Below, one piece after another: positions 48,641 to 59,625 of a stretch of 64,000 nucleotides of DNA (its first letter is position 1; every line of letters starts with the position of its first letter). This DNA is from Sycobia sp. Sy_11. Its lineage: Eukaryota > Arthropoda > Insecta > Hymenoptera > Epichrysomallidae. The DNA is taken from positions 169,001 to 233,000 of the forward strand of contig JACCIC010000189.1 of the NCBI GenBank assembly GCA_018907035.1, in the 5' to 3' direction. Below the pieces are notes generated by a model. It made no database searches. It was not told where the DNA came from and was given only the letters and a program-made list of their open reading frames with translations. The translations under genes were made by a program, and so were the position numbers.

Positions 48641-49205
48641 CAATGTTAATTCCCCGGGCTTTTTGCGAGACGAACGGAGGATATACATATGGCGATTGGA
48701 GCGGTCAGGTTTGCGGTAATTGCAATTTGTTGTTTTGTTTTTTTTTTTTTTTTTACTTTTCATTTTTGTCAATACAGTTACGGTACGACGACTTGATTGT
48801 TTTGCACAAATTTTTCCTTTTTTAATTATGCGCGCGTAACGCGCATATTGTAATAGCGTTGGAGAGCCCTCGAGCGGAAATTGACGCGTCTGTATACGTA
48901 GACGCGGATTGCTCGTTTCAGCGTTGTAGACGCAACGATCCTACATAATTGAATGAACGATGCTGTTGATTAAGGCTTGATCGGATCATTGGTCCCACTT
49001 TGTAGACGAGCGCTGCAATATTTAATCGGGCTATATTGTGACAAATATCAATATAGAGCCCGTTGAGATAATCATAGATTGTAGATGAATATGTAATATG
49101 TATACATTTTCTTATATATTTTCAAATTATATATTAAGGAACTCTTTCAATTTCAAAACTTCAGCAGATTTATTTTTTCTACTCGTAAACATTAATTTCA
49201 CACGA

Positions 49206-49210
<5 letters not shown>

Positions 49211-49302
<92 letters not shown>

Positions 49303-49303
49303 G

Positions 49304-49364
<61 letters not shown>
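49211..49364. repeat. Compound (CA)44-(TA)28 microsatellite
   Basis: About 44 CA units (49211-49298), a short ACAGATACA linker, then about 28 TA units (49309-49364). It is the longest simple-repeat tract in the window and abuts the left end of a mariner copy. Confidence 0.98.
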
Positions 49365-49366
<2 letters not shown>

Positions 49367-50235
49367 TGGTGGTAGTTACTCAGAAGATACCACTGTATTA
49401 GAAAGTACACAATCTATAAAGCATATGTCTCAAGTTTGAAAAGGTCATGATGTTTAGTCATTGTTTGACAGCCATCAATAGTGACCGTTTTCAGTGAATT
49501 TGTAAACATGTAAAAAATTGTTCGTCGTTTCGTGATACAATACTTTTATTTGAAAGGCCTCAGCTCAACCCATATAAAAGCTGAACTTGACTTCACTCTG
49601 GGCGAGACTGCTCCCTCGTTTGCAACAGTAAAATATTGGGTAGCAGAGTTTGTACGAGGCCGTACGAGCTGCCAAGACGGGCATCGCAGTGGTCGAGCTG
49701 ACGACTCTAGAAATGTTGAAGAAAATTCACGAAGCGGTACTGGTGGATCGTCGACAGAAAAGTGCGCCAGGTAGCGGACACGGTAGGCATGACAAAAAAG
49801 TGCGGTACGTCGCATATTAACTGAAAATTTGGAGATGACAAAGCTGTGCGGGAGATGGGTGACGCGTTTCCTCACAATGGACAGCTCACACATCCGTTGC
49901 TTGAAATCGCCAAAATTAATGAATTAAAGTGTGAATTGCTACGTCATCCATCATATTCGCCAGATTTAGCTCCCTCGGATTATTATCTGTTCCCAGATTT
50001 GAAAAAATGGCTCGCCGGTCAAAGATTTTCCAACAATGAAGAGGTGGTGTCGGCAGTTAAAGGCTATTATGGGGAGTTTGACAATTCTTATTATAAAAAG
50101 GGTATCGAACTTATTGAACATCGCTGGGTAATGTGTATAGAGATGAGAGGAGGTTCTGTTGAAAAATAAATATATTTTTTTTTTCAAAATTTTGAGTTTT
50201 ATTTGTTGGGCCAGGCACTTCTGGGATCACTCTAG
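49365..50235 (+). mobile_element. Mariner copy inserted in a TA microsatellite
   Basis: A mariner different from those at 33.4 and 59.6 kb. Its right end (about 50207-50235), containing GGGCCAGGCACTTCTGGGATC, is the inverted partner of a degraded left end near 49365-49398 that keeps CAGAAG and nearby GTAGTTACT. TA arrays flank both ends (49309-49364 and 50236-50260), so it seems to have inserted at a TA inside one TA microsatellite. At about 870 bases it is roughly 0.4 kb shorter than an intact mariner because the middle of the gene is deleted. End positions are approximate. Confidence 0.85.
49508..50169 (+). pseudogene. Mariner transposase pseudogene with central deletion
   Basis: The N-terminal DNA-binding region is recognisable (Val-Ile-Gln-Tyr-Phe-Tyr-Leu-Lys-Gly, Lys-Tyr-Trp-Val-Ala-Glu-Phe and Arg-Ser-Gly-Arg, 49532-49702). 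The candidate ATG (49508) is followed at once by TAA. Frameshifts begin after about 49705. At about 49880-49890 the sequence jumps from the Leu-Thr-Met-Asp segment to the His-Thr-Ser region just past the second catalytic Asp, removing roughly 0.35-0.4 kb with the first two catalytic Asp residues. The C-terminal part (49905-50169) is intact, keeping Tyr-Ser-Pro-Asp-Leu-Ala-Pro-Ser-Asp with the third Asp, and ends in Val-Glu-Lys and a TAA. The family is the mariner transposase that cuts and inserts DNA at TA sites. This copy cannot encode an active enzyme. Confidence 0.9.
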
Positions 50236-50260
50236 TATATATATATATATATATATATAT
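50236..50260. repeat. (TA)n microsatellite, right half
   Basis: About 12 TA units directly following the right end of the mariner copy. Probably part of the same original array as 49309-49364. Confidence 0.95.
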
Positions 50261-53080
50261 TGCATTTGTATTTATAGTTTTCTATTTTACTTTTTTCATA
50301 TCTAGTAGTTTTCATTTAATTCGGAAAACTTATTTTCGTAATATGTAAAATATTTTATTTTATATTATTAACAATCCGTAAGTATAAGGAGCTGAAAATA
50401 AATATTTTCACTCTTTTTTATCTATTTAAGCATTTAAATTTATATTTATATGTGAGATTTTTAAATAGATTAACTTACAATAGCACATAACTTTTAGAGT
50501 AAAAATATATAATGATATGTATAACAACGCAAGAACACACAATAATTAGTAATTACTATTACAAATAAAGCAATACTAGCATTTGATCGTGACATATTCA
50601 CATGATAATATCTGAGCTAGAAAGAAAAAGTAAATATTTTGAACAATAACGTAATCCGTGCTAGCAAATTTAAAAAACTTTCCGTTTAGCGCAGCGACAA
50701 AACAATTCTGCTCTATACATAAAATTGCTTTACTGCCAATAAAACTTTACTATCCCGCGTCGACACAACGATTTACGATTTTTCAGTACACGCGCGGATC
50801 AAAAATTTATCGTCATTAAAATCGATTTAGTTTTAAATCGAGAATTAAACATTGAACTATGATAGATATTTTGCTATTATTATTCAAGGACGACTTGTTT
50901 CAATCCCCGTCATTCCGATATTTCAATAATTGTAGAATCAATGTCGATTGGGAAAGTTGAGGGGATCGAAGCTCATCCCGATTACCACCTGCGCGCGATA
51001 TCTTCCCTCTCCCCTCTGCCCGCTGTTCGCCTCCCATTTTCTTGGACCGGCTTTTATCCTTCCCGTTAATTAATTCAGGAACGAGCGATAAAAATAGTCA
51101 CGGGAATTACAATCCATGATTTACTTCATTTTTGAGCTTCTATATAGTGAGGGTATTCGATGAATATCAATGGAGGGAGGGGGCGTGGTACTTTTTGTCC
51201 TATCACGAAATATTTCTACAATAATATCATGAGTATTTAAAGAAAATACCGAAACGTCCTATGAAGTATCGTTTCAAAATATTTCACGACATAACTCTTT
51301 TAAAATATTACTTGAAATCTTTTTGAAGCGATTCACGGGAATTCAATAATAGAAAAATTTTTATAAAATACCGAGGATCTGTATTTTTAAAGAAAAGTCG
51401 AGGAGATTGGTGGAAACTTGGGTAGATTATATATATATATATTTTTTTTTTAATTTGATTTCCGCGGTATTACACATGGACGCTCTTGGTCGTAGAACGA
51501 TTAAACGACGTCTTTGAACGAATTTGTTTTTAGTGATATTTTACAAATGATTCAAGGAATTTTTTTATTTGTTGAAAATATTTTAAAAAATGTTGAAAAT
51601 GCATTCAGAAATTTATACCAAGTGAATTCATAAAACAAGTGTCTGAAATATCTCGAAACGATTATTGAAAATCTTTTCTTAATTTTTACCGAAATATTTC
51701 ATTGTACCAATATGTCGGGCAATTATTATTCATGGCAAAATGTCACTTTGGGTATAGAAGTTTTTTTGTTTGTTTTTTTTTTTGTCTTATTAATTCTTCT
51801 AGATATCGAATAGCGAAAGTCTCGCGGGATTGTCATCAAGATTTTCATTATGACGATTTAACGTTGTGCTTCTATAATGTCATAACGCGAGGTTTTAACG
51901 GAGATTTAGATCCGATACATCTTTCAAGCTCTCTTCGACTTACGTCGAGCTATTTAGGGAAAAAGATTTAAAATTTATTAGCGTGCCAGGCTTAGAATTA
52001 TTTCCATATATATATATCGTATCGTATAATAATATACAAAGCATGAAGTTTTACAGAGTGGTCAGAAAGATAAACTTGGCTTTATTGATTTATTTATTTA
52101 TTTTTTTTATTTACGATAGGAAGTTGATTGAAAAAAATTGAATAAATATTGCTCAACAGGTCTCATTAGGCTATAAATTTATTAGAAAAACCTCTAGGTT
52201 TATCGCAAAGTTACGTAATTGCAGACACATTGGACAATCGATTGTTTGTATACAGGTAAAATCATCATCGCGCATAACACGGTAGCAACGTTTTATACGT
52301 AGACGTGAATGTGAACACATCGATGTGGGCGTGTCTAAAAGTATGTATGCAAACATCCACGGTAGTCTTCCTTTTTCCTTTCCATCTTCCAGTGGTGCTA
52401 AAATCTGGCATTTTGAAGGGGAGTACGATGGCCAGCCCCTTGCCTACCCCAGCCTTTGGCCTATCAAAAATTAGTGATTGGGCGCCCGACGCGAGTGCTT
52501 TGGCCGGGGATATAATTGTGTATACGAAAAAGTGCTGTTCTCGTAAAAGCATTACTCATCTGATCATATATATATAACATTTCATTATTAGATCGGCAGC
52601 GAATTACAGAATGATTTTTTAAACGCGCGTTGACTTATGTTTTCGGCTTTAAGCAGGTCAAGTACTTGATTAAGATAATTCGACTATACCTTTCATGTGA
52701 AAAAGTTGTTCTAATAATAAATATGCTTGTTTGTTTTGTTTTTTTAAACATAATATATACTTAAATAATACATAAATGTATTGTTTTTATTTCGATAGCT
52801 GTCACTAAGGACCTCAAATCCAGAAAATAATCTCTAACAGCGTTAAATTAAATTTCTTTTTAAAATGGCCGAGATTCTGTAAAATTGAATATATAGATCT
52901 AAAGCTTCACAAGACAACTTTTAGAGTATACTTATTATTTTATTTAGGAAATTAAGTTTACACTGTATAAAATAGGCTACCAAGTATTTATAAAAAAGAA
53001 GCACGAAATTTCATACATTAGATGTATTAATGATGCAAAATGTATAGGCATATAAGAAGCACCCGTGTAGATTAGGAGGA
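50261..53080. other. AT-rich non-coding stretch
   Basis: Mostly AT-rich. Words of the form GAAATATTT recur in both orientations between 51210 and 51710. Short TA runs lie near 51428 and 52006. Apart from the candidate exon near 52393, no gene or repeat family is recognised. Confidence 0.55.
52393..52577 (+). other. Possible exon after a strong 3' splice acceptor
   Basis: A pyrimidine-rich run ending CCATCTTCCAG (AG at 52391-52392) precedes a locally GC-richer segment. One frame is open for about 60 codons to a TAA at 52575-52577 and reads as mixed, protein-like sequence containing Ser-Pro-Leu-Pro-Thr-Pro and Ser-Asp-Trp-Ala-Pro-Asp. The antisense strand is also open (52265-52552 minus), so coding status is uncertain and no family is recognised. 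Confidence 0.2.
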
Positions 53081-53085
53081 GGTTC

Positions 53086-53121
53086 TCTCTCTCTCTCTCT
53101 CTCTCTCCCTCCCTCTCTCTT
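53086..53121. repeat. (CT)n microsatellite
   Basis: About 18 CT-type units with CCCT interruptions. Confidence 0.94.
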
Positions 53122-53124
53122 TAA

Positions 53125-55530
53125 GAACGCAAAAGTGGCGGGACTATTAGAGTATTAAAGGTGAAATTGCGTGATCCCTCTATTTCTTTGTAAACAGTAT
53201 ATACATTTGTTTCGCATGAGCTGATATCTTCAAAAATCATAATAATAACTTATAGATCAAAAGTATTATAATTATCCATACAATCAGACTACATAATATA
53301 TATATATAGTGTGAGCAGATTCAATCATGCGTAATTTGAAAAAGTCTCCATTCCTGCACCCACGAGTTCATGTTAAAGAGAGCTAGAAACTCGGATCGAA
53401 CAATCATCTTTCGTCCTTCTTACACGTCTGTTTAACAGCTGCGCCACTCTCGCACGCTCGATCCATTTCTTACTATATCCGGCGTTGTTTGGCAATACTT
53501 TGACACTGCCGTTTTTCCGCGAAATGTAACTTTCTCATTTTCTCCCGTTCGATGATAGCGCATCAACGGCCTCGTAGCGACGGACCGCGAACGATTCGCC
53601 CGCAGCGTCGGCGAATTCGACCCTCGAATTTGCCCCGGATCGAGCGACCTGGTCGGGGGGAGGGGGGCAAGAAACGCGCCGTACGTAACGTAATTACAAC
53701 GGCCTTGGGCACTGGAACGTCGACGCTGGGAAATATCCGTCGCTGTCGACGTGCGCGACTAACTGATTGTCCTTGACCGTTGAGGCGGACGAGGTCGACG
53801 AAGTCAGCGGCGGCTCCTCGTTTCACGCGGACGCGCCCAAAAGGAGGAGATTCTCACGGACGAGGGCAAACTATGGCGTTGTCGCGTACAGGTCGTTTGA
53901 GGCCGCCCCCCCCCTCCGCTGTTGAATAATATACATCTACGCCGTGTAATTCTGCCTTTCTTTATTGAACGAAAGAAAGGGAAAGATTGGGGAGGGGCAG
54001 AAGAAAATGTTCTCTACGCAATTGTACGTCTCCAATTGGTTAAAAAAAAAAAAAAAAACAAAAAAAAAAACAAAAATCCTCGGACTTGTCGAACTTAAAC
54101 TCGTATTGAAAATATTCGTAAATAATTAGAATTTTATTTGCGAGTTGTGTATATATTGTACAAAAATGTATACATACGTAGAGCGTATCCGATCCTATTG
54201 AACGTGAACTCGATCGGAGCAGCGGCTTTATTGCGCTCAACCAGACACCGGCCCGGTCTCGGGAGTCGTTGTTCGGCCGAAAAAGTGACGTTTCGATTCT
54301 TATGATTATTTTGTTTTCGTTACTTCATGAATCGTCGATTGCCTACGATGTATCTTTCACAAAAACTTGTCGCTTTTTACCGCTACTTTTACGTTTAAAT
54401 ATCCACTTTTTGGAATATTTTGGATTTTTGAATAGAGCTTCTGCAGAGCATCACGTCTTAAGGTAGACGGTTGATATATATATTGATATATTTCATTCGA
54501 GAATTAGACGCCTTGATAAATATCGAACTTGAATATTTGAAATCTAACCTGTACAGTTGCGCACGACACTCGAAGCCTCGAAAAACAGATGATCGCGTGA
54601 ACGGGTGGCGCTCGAATTTTTCGTCCATAGTGCCGCCCCAGCGGCCCGCTCGAATGCGCAGGTTAGAAATCAATAATCAATAATGTAAACGAAATGTATT
54701 CGCACAACCTCTGAGGCAATTGAATCAATTATCGATTTATCGACGACCCAATTGTTACTACATATCGATTATATTTAGTTCGCTCTCAAAAAAGTATTTT
54801 AATTATTAAAAGTAAATCCCAACTTACTACTGCGCGCTACAGACTGACGCATTGGGATGAAACATAACACGGTTGTCCAACAAAAAAAAAAAAAAAAAAA
54901 AAAACAGTTGCTTGCGATGCGGTCGAACAATGGATAGATTTCAGTGTATTTTGAGCCGCTGAAAGGAGATATATGCGGTAATTGTTTTTTGTTTCTCTAG
55001 AGTGATCGTCATTTTGTCGAGAGAAATTTTTTTTCTACTGTACGTACTATTTTTCGAAAAATTGTCTGATCTGTTGTTTTTTTTAACGTTTATATAATGT
55101 GTATTTGAAAGTATAATCAACGTTATTCATTTACATTGTCCATTCCCAATTAAAGAACCTGAAAGAGCGCGCCATTTTACGTTTCATTAAAAGTATCCGT
55201 AAGAAGTGCGCAATTGAACGTGTCAGTTCATATTTTATTCAAGAAAGACGGGGAACGCCGTCAGATTCGGCAGCGCAAGATTATTGGGCGGACAAAGAGC
55301 TTTCGCGATGCTCATGGTTTCTTTCTGCGCCGCCGCGCTTTTTCATCCTCAAAACGATTCCTGAAGCAGACTCTCGTCTTACCCTTCTTTCCCGTTACTA
55401 TCGCGCCGCTCTTCAACATAAACCAATAGAAGTCAGACGTCGTATTCTGTATTCCATATCTGGCTCGATGACGTTGTTCCATTTGTTCCCTGTCTATATG
55501 GATAGGGCGTATTTGCAGTTCTATTGAGAT
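53125..55530. other. Non-coding, no gene recognised
   Basis: A CpG-rich segment lies at 53540-53900 with frames open on both strands. A-rich tracts lie at 54042-54077 and 54881-54904. AT-rich elsewhere. Confidence 0.55.
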
Positions 55531-55533
55531 CTG

Positions 55534-55536
<3 letters not shown>

Positions 55537-55572
<36 letters not shown>
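55537..55572. repeat. (GA)n microsatellite
   Basis: About 18 GA units. Confidence 0.96.
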
Positions 55573-55578
<6 letters not shown>

Positions 55579-55650
55579 GAGTGCAAAAACGTCAGGTAAG
55601 TTTCATCGTGGCTTCATTGAACATGCATTCACCCATCGAGCATACACTCA

Positions 55651-55790
55651 CTGGAGTTAACCTGTCAGCGCGAAATCTGTTAACCAAGTAAAGAGAGAGA
55701 GTGATATCAAGCTTGCCGTTGATACACATGGTTGCCATGACACCGAATCACGCAGGAAAAGAGAGATATTTATTAACCGCAAGCTTGATA

Positions 55791-55821
<31 letters not shown>

Positions 55822-55860
55822 ATTTGGTTAACATATTTCGCGCTTACAGGCTTACTCCAC
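55651..55860. repeat. Hairpin-forming inverted repeat
   Basis: The left arm (55652-55726) and right arm (55768-55860) are inverted copies. Shared segments in order are GGAGT, GCCTGT/ACCTGT, AGCGCGAAAT, TGTTAACCAA, a GA run matched by a CT run, GATATCAAGCTTGC and GGTT(A/G)AT. Arms of about 75-90 bases are separated by about 40-45 bases. The GA microsatellite lies at the same position in both arms, so it was part of the element before duplication or expanded in register. It is a foldback or MITE-like element. No coding content is present. Confidence 0.75.
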
Positions 55861-56187
55861 TTTAGTTGTACACTCGAAAATTTAACTTTAAACCTATACA
55901 GCAATATTGGAGCGATTTCAAAATCGTGCGGCCATTATCTTTCTACTTCTCTCCCACTCCACATCCTCGTTCCATAACGAGGCTCGAGGGCCCGTTACAG
56001 CTGCGGGGGAAAAGTTTTGACTCGCAGGCAATCGCCCGAGGGCCAGGATAAGTCTTATATTGAACCGCGCGCCGCTCAATGCGCAGTCCTCACCGCGCTT
56101 AAGAGAACGACGTACGGAAGAGCGGCCTATGGCGAATCAAAAGGTCACACCCACGGCGAGATAGAGCGGCTCTTCTTTTTCTTCTAC

Positions 56188-56210
56188 TTTTTTTTTTTTT
56201 TTTTTTTTTT
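56188..56210. repeat. T23 homopolymer tract
   Basis: Uninterrupted T run. No retroelement was recognised on the minus strand. Confidence 0.92.
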
Positions 56211-56219
56211 GTTTATATA

Positions 56220-56920
56220 CGCGGCACTGGCCAAAAAAATTCTAAATTAATCCGGCGCGACGCCCGCGCGCCTCGTAATAAAACCTGGCCATAAAAAGCG
56301 ACGATGTCGCGCAATACATGAAAAATGTATAAGAGCCTTTCAGAACGTCCTATCTCTCTCTCTCTCTCTCTCTATCTCTGTCTCTGTCTCTTCGCCAGGA
56401 TCGGGCCGAGGGCTAGCGTGCCAAAGGAAAAGCCCGAGAGAGAAATGGCGAGGGAGAAGAGAGCGAGTCCTGTTGGCTTCCTGTCTCCTGCGCCGGGTGC
56501 CGTACGTGCGTGTGTGTGCGCGCGCGCGCGAGGAAGGGGCGACGGCTCAGAAACGTATCGGTACACGCGGCTGCAGAGCGCTGCGGCGCTGGGGGTGGGG
56601 TGGGGGGGGGTGTGGGGGAGGAGGAGTCGTAAAAGTCCCTTTAGCCGTGCATATTATATGTCGCTGGCCGGGGCGGCAGCTTACGGGCCGGGGCGAGAGT
56701 CGCGCTCGGCGCCGGCGAGGACGGCGAGGGGATGGCTCTTTTGACGGGTCGCCCCCGTGTATACGGCGCGTGGGGGCGTATTTTTCGACAACTCGAGCAA
56801 CCGGACTCCGGTGCGCGAAGAATTTCCCGAACAAAATGGAAATTCGAGGGTTCTGCGCGCCGTGGCCGAGTGCGGGAGGGAGCTGCACTTGAATTTTCGA
56901 ACGAATGGAGCTGAAAGTAT
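56220..56920. other. GC/CpG-rich block with strong G-quadruplex motif
   Basis: CpG-rich sequence with a CT run at 56351-56373 and a G-tract cluster at 56591-56618 in which G5, G4, G9 and G5 runs are separated by one to three bases. Open frames on both strands (for example 56325-56744 plus and 56641-57012 minus) are Arg/Gly/Pro-rich and not recognisable. Confidence 0.55.
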
Positions 56921-57689
56921 GCGGTTTGATTTTGAACGCGGGGCAAAGAATAATGAATTGGCGGGTGAATCAAATTTTTGTTTTTCATCCGAGTACACGT
57001 GCAGCCATGCATCGATATTGCAGAGTTACGGATAAATATATCATTTTAACATGGAATTAATGGAAAGCGACTTATGTGTGTGTGGTTACGTAACTTAGGT
57101 TATGCAACTTAGGTTCTTTGATAATTCCTCTAGATAACGGTTGACATGGACACGCTATCGTAAAAAATGTAATGTAAATTAATTACACCTATCTCATTTT
57201 ATCTATATTGTAATACACTATTGTATATTATAAATTTTCTATTGTTTATTTTATTAAAGAATTAAAATATCACATCGGAGCACAAAATCGAACATTAAGT
57301 ACGAATCTCGGTATTCTGTCGATTTACACGAAAGTATTATTATAGAGTACCGAGAGAGTTAACTTAATAAGCGGAACGATGTCTTACATTCTCCATATAT
57401 GTACTATGTATTAATATGTGTTTTTAATTTGCTTTCACGTATATTTAAAATATATTGATGAATTATGTACAGGTACAAATTCGACGTTTTGTATTAAGTT
57501 TTTTAAATTAGCAGCGCAGCAGTAAACTTTCCGATATTATAACCTTCAATTCACTCGATTCTCTCGGCTCGTTGAAATTATTTTTGTCAAATGCTACGTT
57601 ATCATACAGACGCTACGCAGATTAATAAAACCGAGCTCTCTTGGCAGTTTTGTAAAAAATTAACTATCTCCATAACGATTTTTTACGTA
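56921..57689. other. AT-rich non-coding stretch
   Basis: A short tandem of (GTTACGTAACTTAG)-like words lies near 57086-57112. Nothing else recognised. Confidence 0.55.
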
Positions 57690-57810
57690 TTGCGACAGCT
57701 GTTATTCGAGGCCAGGTCATGTTTAAAAAGTAATATAAACTATTGCGTTGCCCGCGGGCGAGTTTATATTACTTTTTGAAAATGACCCGCGGGCTGAACC
57801 AGCTGTCGGA
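57690..57810. repeat. 120-base hairpin
   Basis: The left arm (57692-57741) and right arm (57761-57808) pair through CGACAGCTG, GCC, GGTCAT and AAAAAGTAATATAAACT, with a GC-rich loop of about 19 bases. The stem is about 48 bases with few mismatches. It could be a minimal foldback element or a precursor-miRNA-like hairpin. No known insect miRNA sequence was recognised in it. Confidence 0.65.
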
Positions 57811-58690
57811 ATATGATATTTTTATTTTTATGAAACTATCAAAGTCGCTTTAGTATTTCTAATACTGCCCCGTAGTTGTTTCAATCGGTAATATAACGAG
57901 GGAAATTGAATCGTTCTGCATTGTCGTGGCCACGGATGTTGTATGTTTCTCAATTATTTTTTCAGTCGTTGAAATAATTGTTGAGAAATATTTTACTTTA
58001 CCATGGAAAATGATAAAAAATTATTTGTCAAGCTTTTAATCCGAAAAAGAAAAAATGAAAATTAAGCTTTCGACAATCCTATTGCGTAATAAGAATTTCA
58101 TTATTCACAATATTTAAACAAATTTTATGTGTAACTTTTTTGTTGAGTAAAGAAAGAATTTGCGAAAAATAAAAATAGTTTTTCGCTGTTATAATTTTTT
58201 TTGGATGTTACAGTTTCAAAGACCAAGAAACTTTGGGTAACGCTAAGGTATACAGTATTCCACGCGCGTATAGTAACATTAGTTTGTTTTCAAATTTTTT
58301 TGTCTTTGTTGCCATAAACGTAAGACTCGCTTTGTCATTTTTCCATTATATATATATTATTGCCTTTAGGCAAACAGAGGGGGGAAAACAGTAGCGCGAG
58401 AACTAAATCCAATCGGTGCCCTTTTGCCGTACTATATATACATATATCTATATATCGTGAAAATGTCGAAATTTCAATTATTCGATGGCACGTTCGCGTC
58501 TATCAACGAGTATTAACCCCAAACAAAGCAGCGTCCGTGTTCGAAAGTATTCCCGATGTCTTTTTAAATCTCAAAAAAACACGCGTACACAGACAGTTCA
58601 GCCCGAGTTCAACCATATGCGATCTGATACGTAAACCCAGGTAGGCTTCTGGAGTATTAATTTCATTCTCTCGCGCGTTTCAAAGGTGCG
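57811..58690. other. AT-rich non-coding stretch
   Basis: No gene recognised. The 94-codon frame at 58360-58644 has no recognisable domain. Confidence 0.5.
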
Positions 58691-58914
58691 GGCGCCTTCT
58701 CTTTCTCTCTCTCTCTCGCTCTCTTTCTCTCTTTCTCACACATTCTCACTCTCACAATATATATAAGCACATGTTGCACGGTATGTCATATCTTTGGTGT
58801 GACAAAAAGAAGAGCAGCAACGGACGATTGTGGGGAGGGGGGTTGGTTTATTAACAAAGTTTCTTGATGTATGCCTGCATGTGTGTACGGAGAAAGTGCT
58901 AAAGCTCGCCTTTT

Positions 58915-59195
58915 GCGCATGCCTTTTCATCTGTGTTTATGTGCGTGTGTGAGTAAAAATGCTTTAGAATATTTTTATTAAATTAGAATATTATGTCGCT
59001 GGCATATACGAAGTTGCTATAGTGTACGAAGAACTGCTCGATCGTTGAATTTCTCAGAAATTAGGGGGAGGGTAGCAAATGTTCGAGAGCTTGCCTGCCC
59101 TCTCCTGTTTTTGCGCACGATCCGATCGACGTTGCACTAATGCAGAATATACTTGGCGTATTTCCTTAGTATCGGCAACAGCGCCATTATGCGTC
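58915..59195. repeat. Diverged repeat unit A
   Basis: Contains an AT-rich core (58968-58995, AATATTTTTATTAAATTAGA) and an adjacent mixed segment (59010-59190). The AT-rich core recurs nearly unchanged about 270 bases later (59239-59269) within a GT/GC-rich context similar to the start of this unit. The mixed segment recurs at 60780-61010 with roughly 70 percent identity by eye. No coding function is recognised. Confidence 0.65.
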
Positions 59196-59290
59196 TTTGT
59201 GTGTGTGTGTGTGCGCGCGCGCGCGTTTGTGCGTAGTTTAATATTTTTATTAAATTAAAATATTATATTCTTCGCATTAGATCTCGCGCT
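59196..59290. repeat. Diverged repeat unit B (partial)
   Basis: A GT then GC alternating run (about 59203-59225) and the AT-rich core at 59239-59269 repeat the start of unit A. After about 59275 the similarity ends. Confidence 0.6.
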
Positions 59291-59563
59291 TAAACGGACG
59301 CTCTTCAAGTCCATATTGAAGGACAGAGATAAACCTGGGGCCTTGCTTTCTCTCTTACTCCAGTGAAAGTGCCGGAAGGCAGCTCAACAATAACAATGGT
59401 ATCAGAGTATAGGAGAAACGTATATTTCTACTGCTACTATTCCCCTACTTTCCTTTTCTCCCCAATTTATAGCTTGTCAGAGAGAGATACAACACGATTC
59501 CTTTTATTGCTCTCTCATTCTGGTTTAGGCTTCAACTCTGTTCCCAGTGCGCGCGATCTAATA

Positions 59564-59597
59564 TTAGGTTGTCAAATATCTTCCTTCCGCCTTTTTG
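59564..59597. repeat. Mariner terminal inverted repeat (3' end of gene)
   Basis: Matches the reverse complement of 60729-60762 at about 32 of 34 positions. Flanked by TA. Confidence 0.93.
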
Positions 59598-59625
59598 CTC
59601 TTCATTCAATGCTTTATAAAAAAAA

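Noticed and set aside
54042..54077. A-rich tract considered as a retroelement tail
   Set aside because: No polyadenylation signal at the right spacing and no repeat-like sequence upstream.
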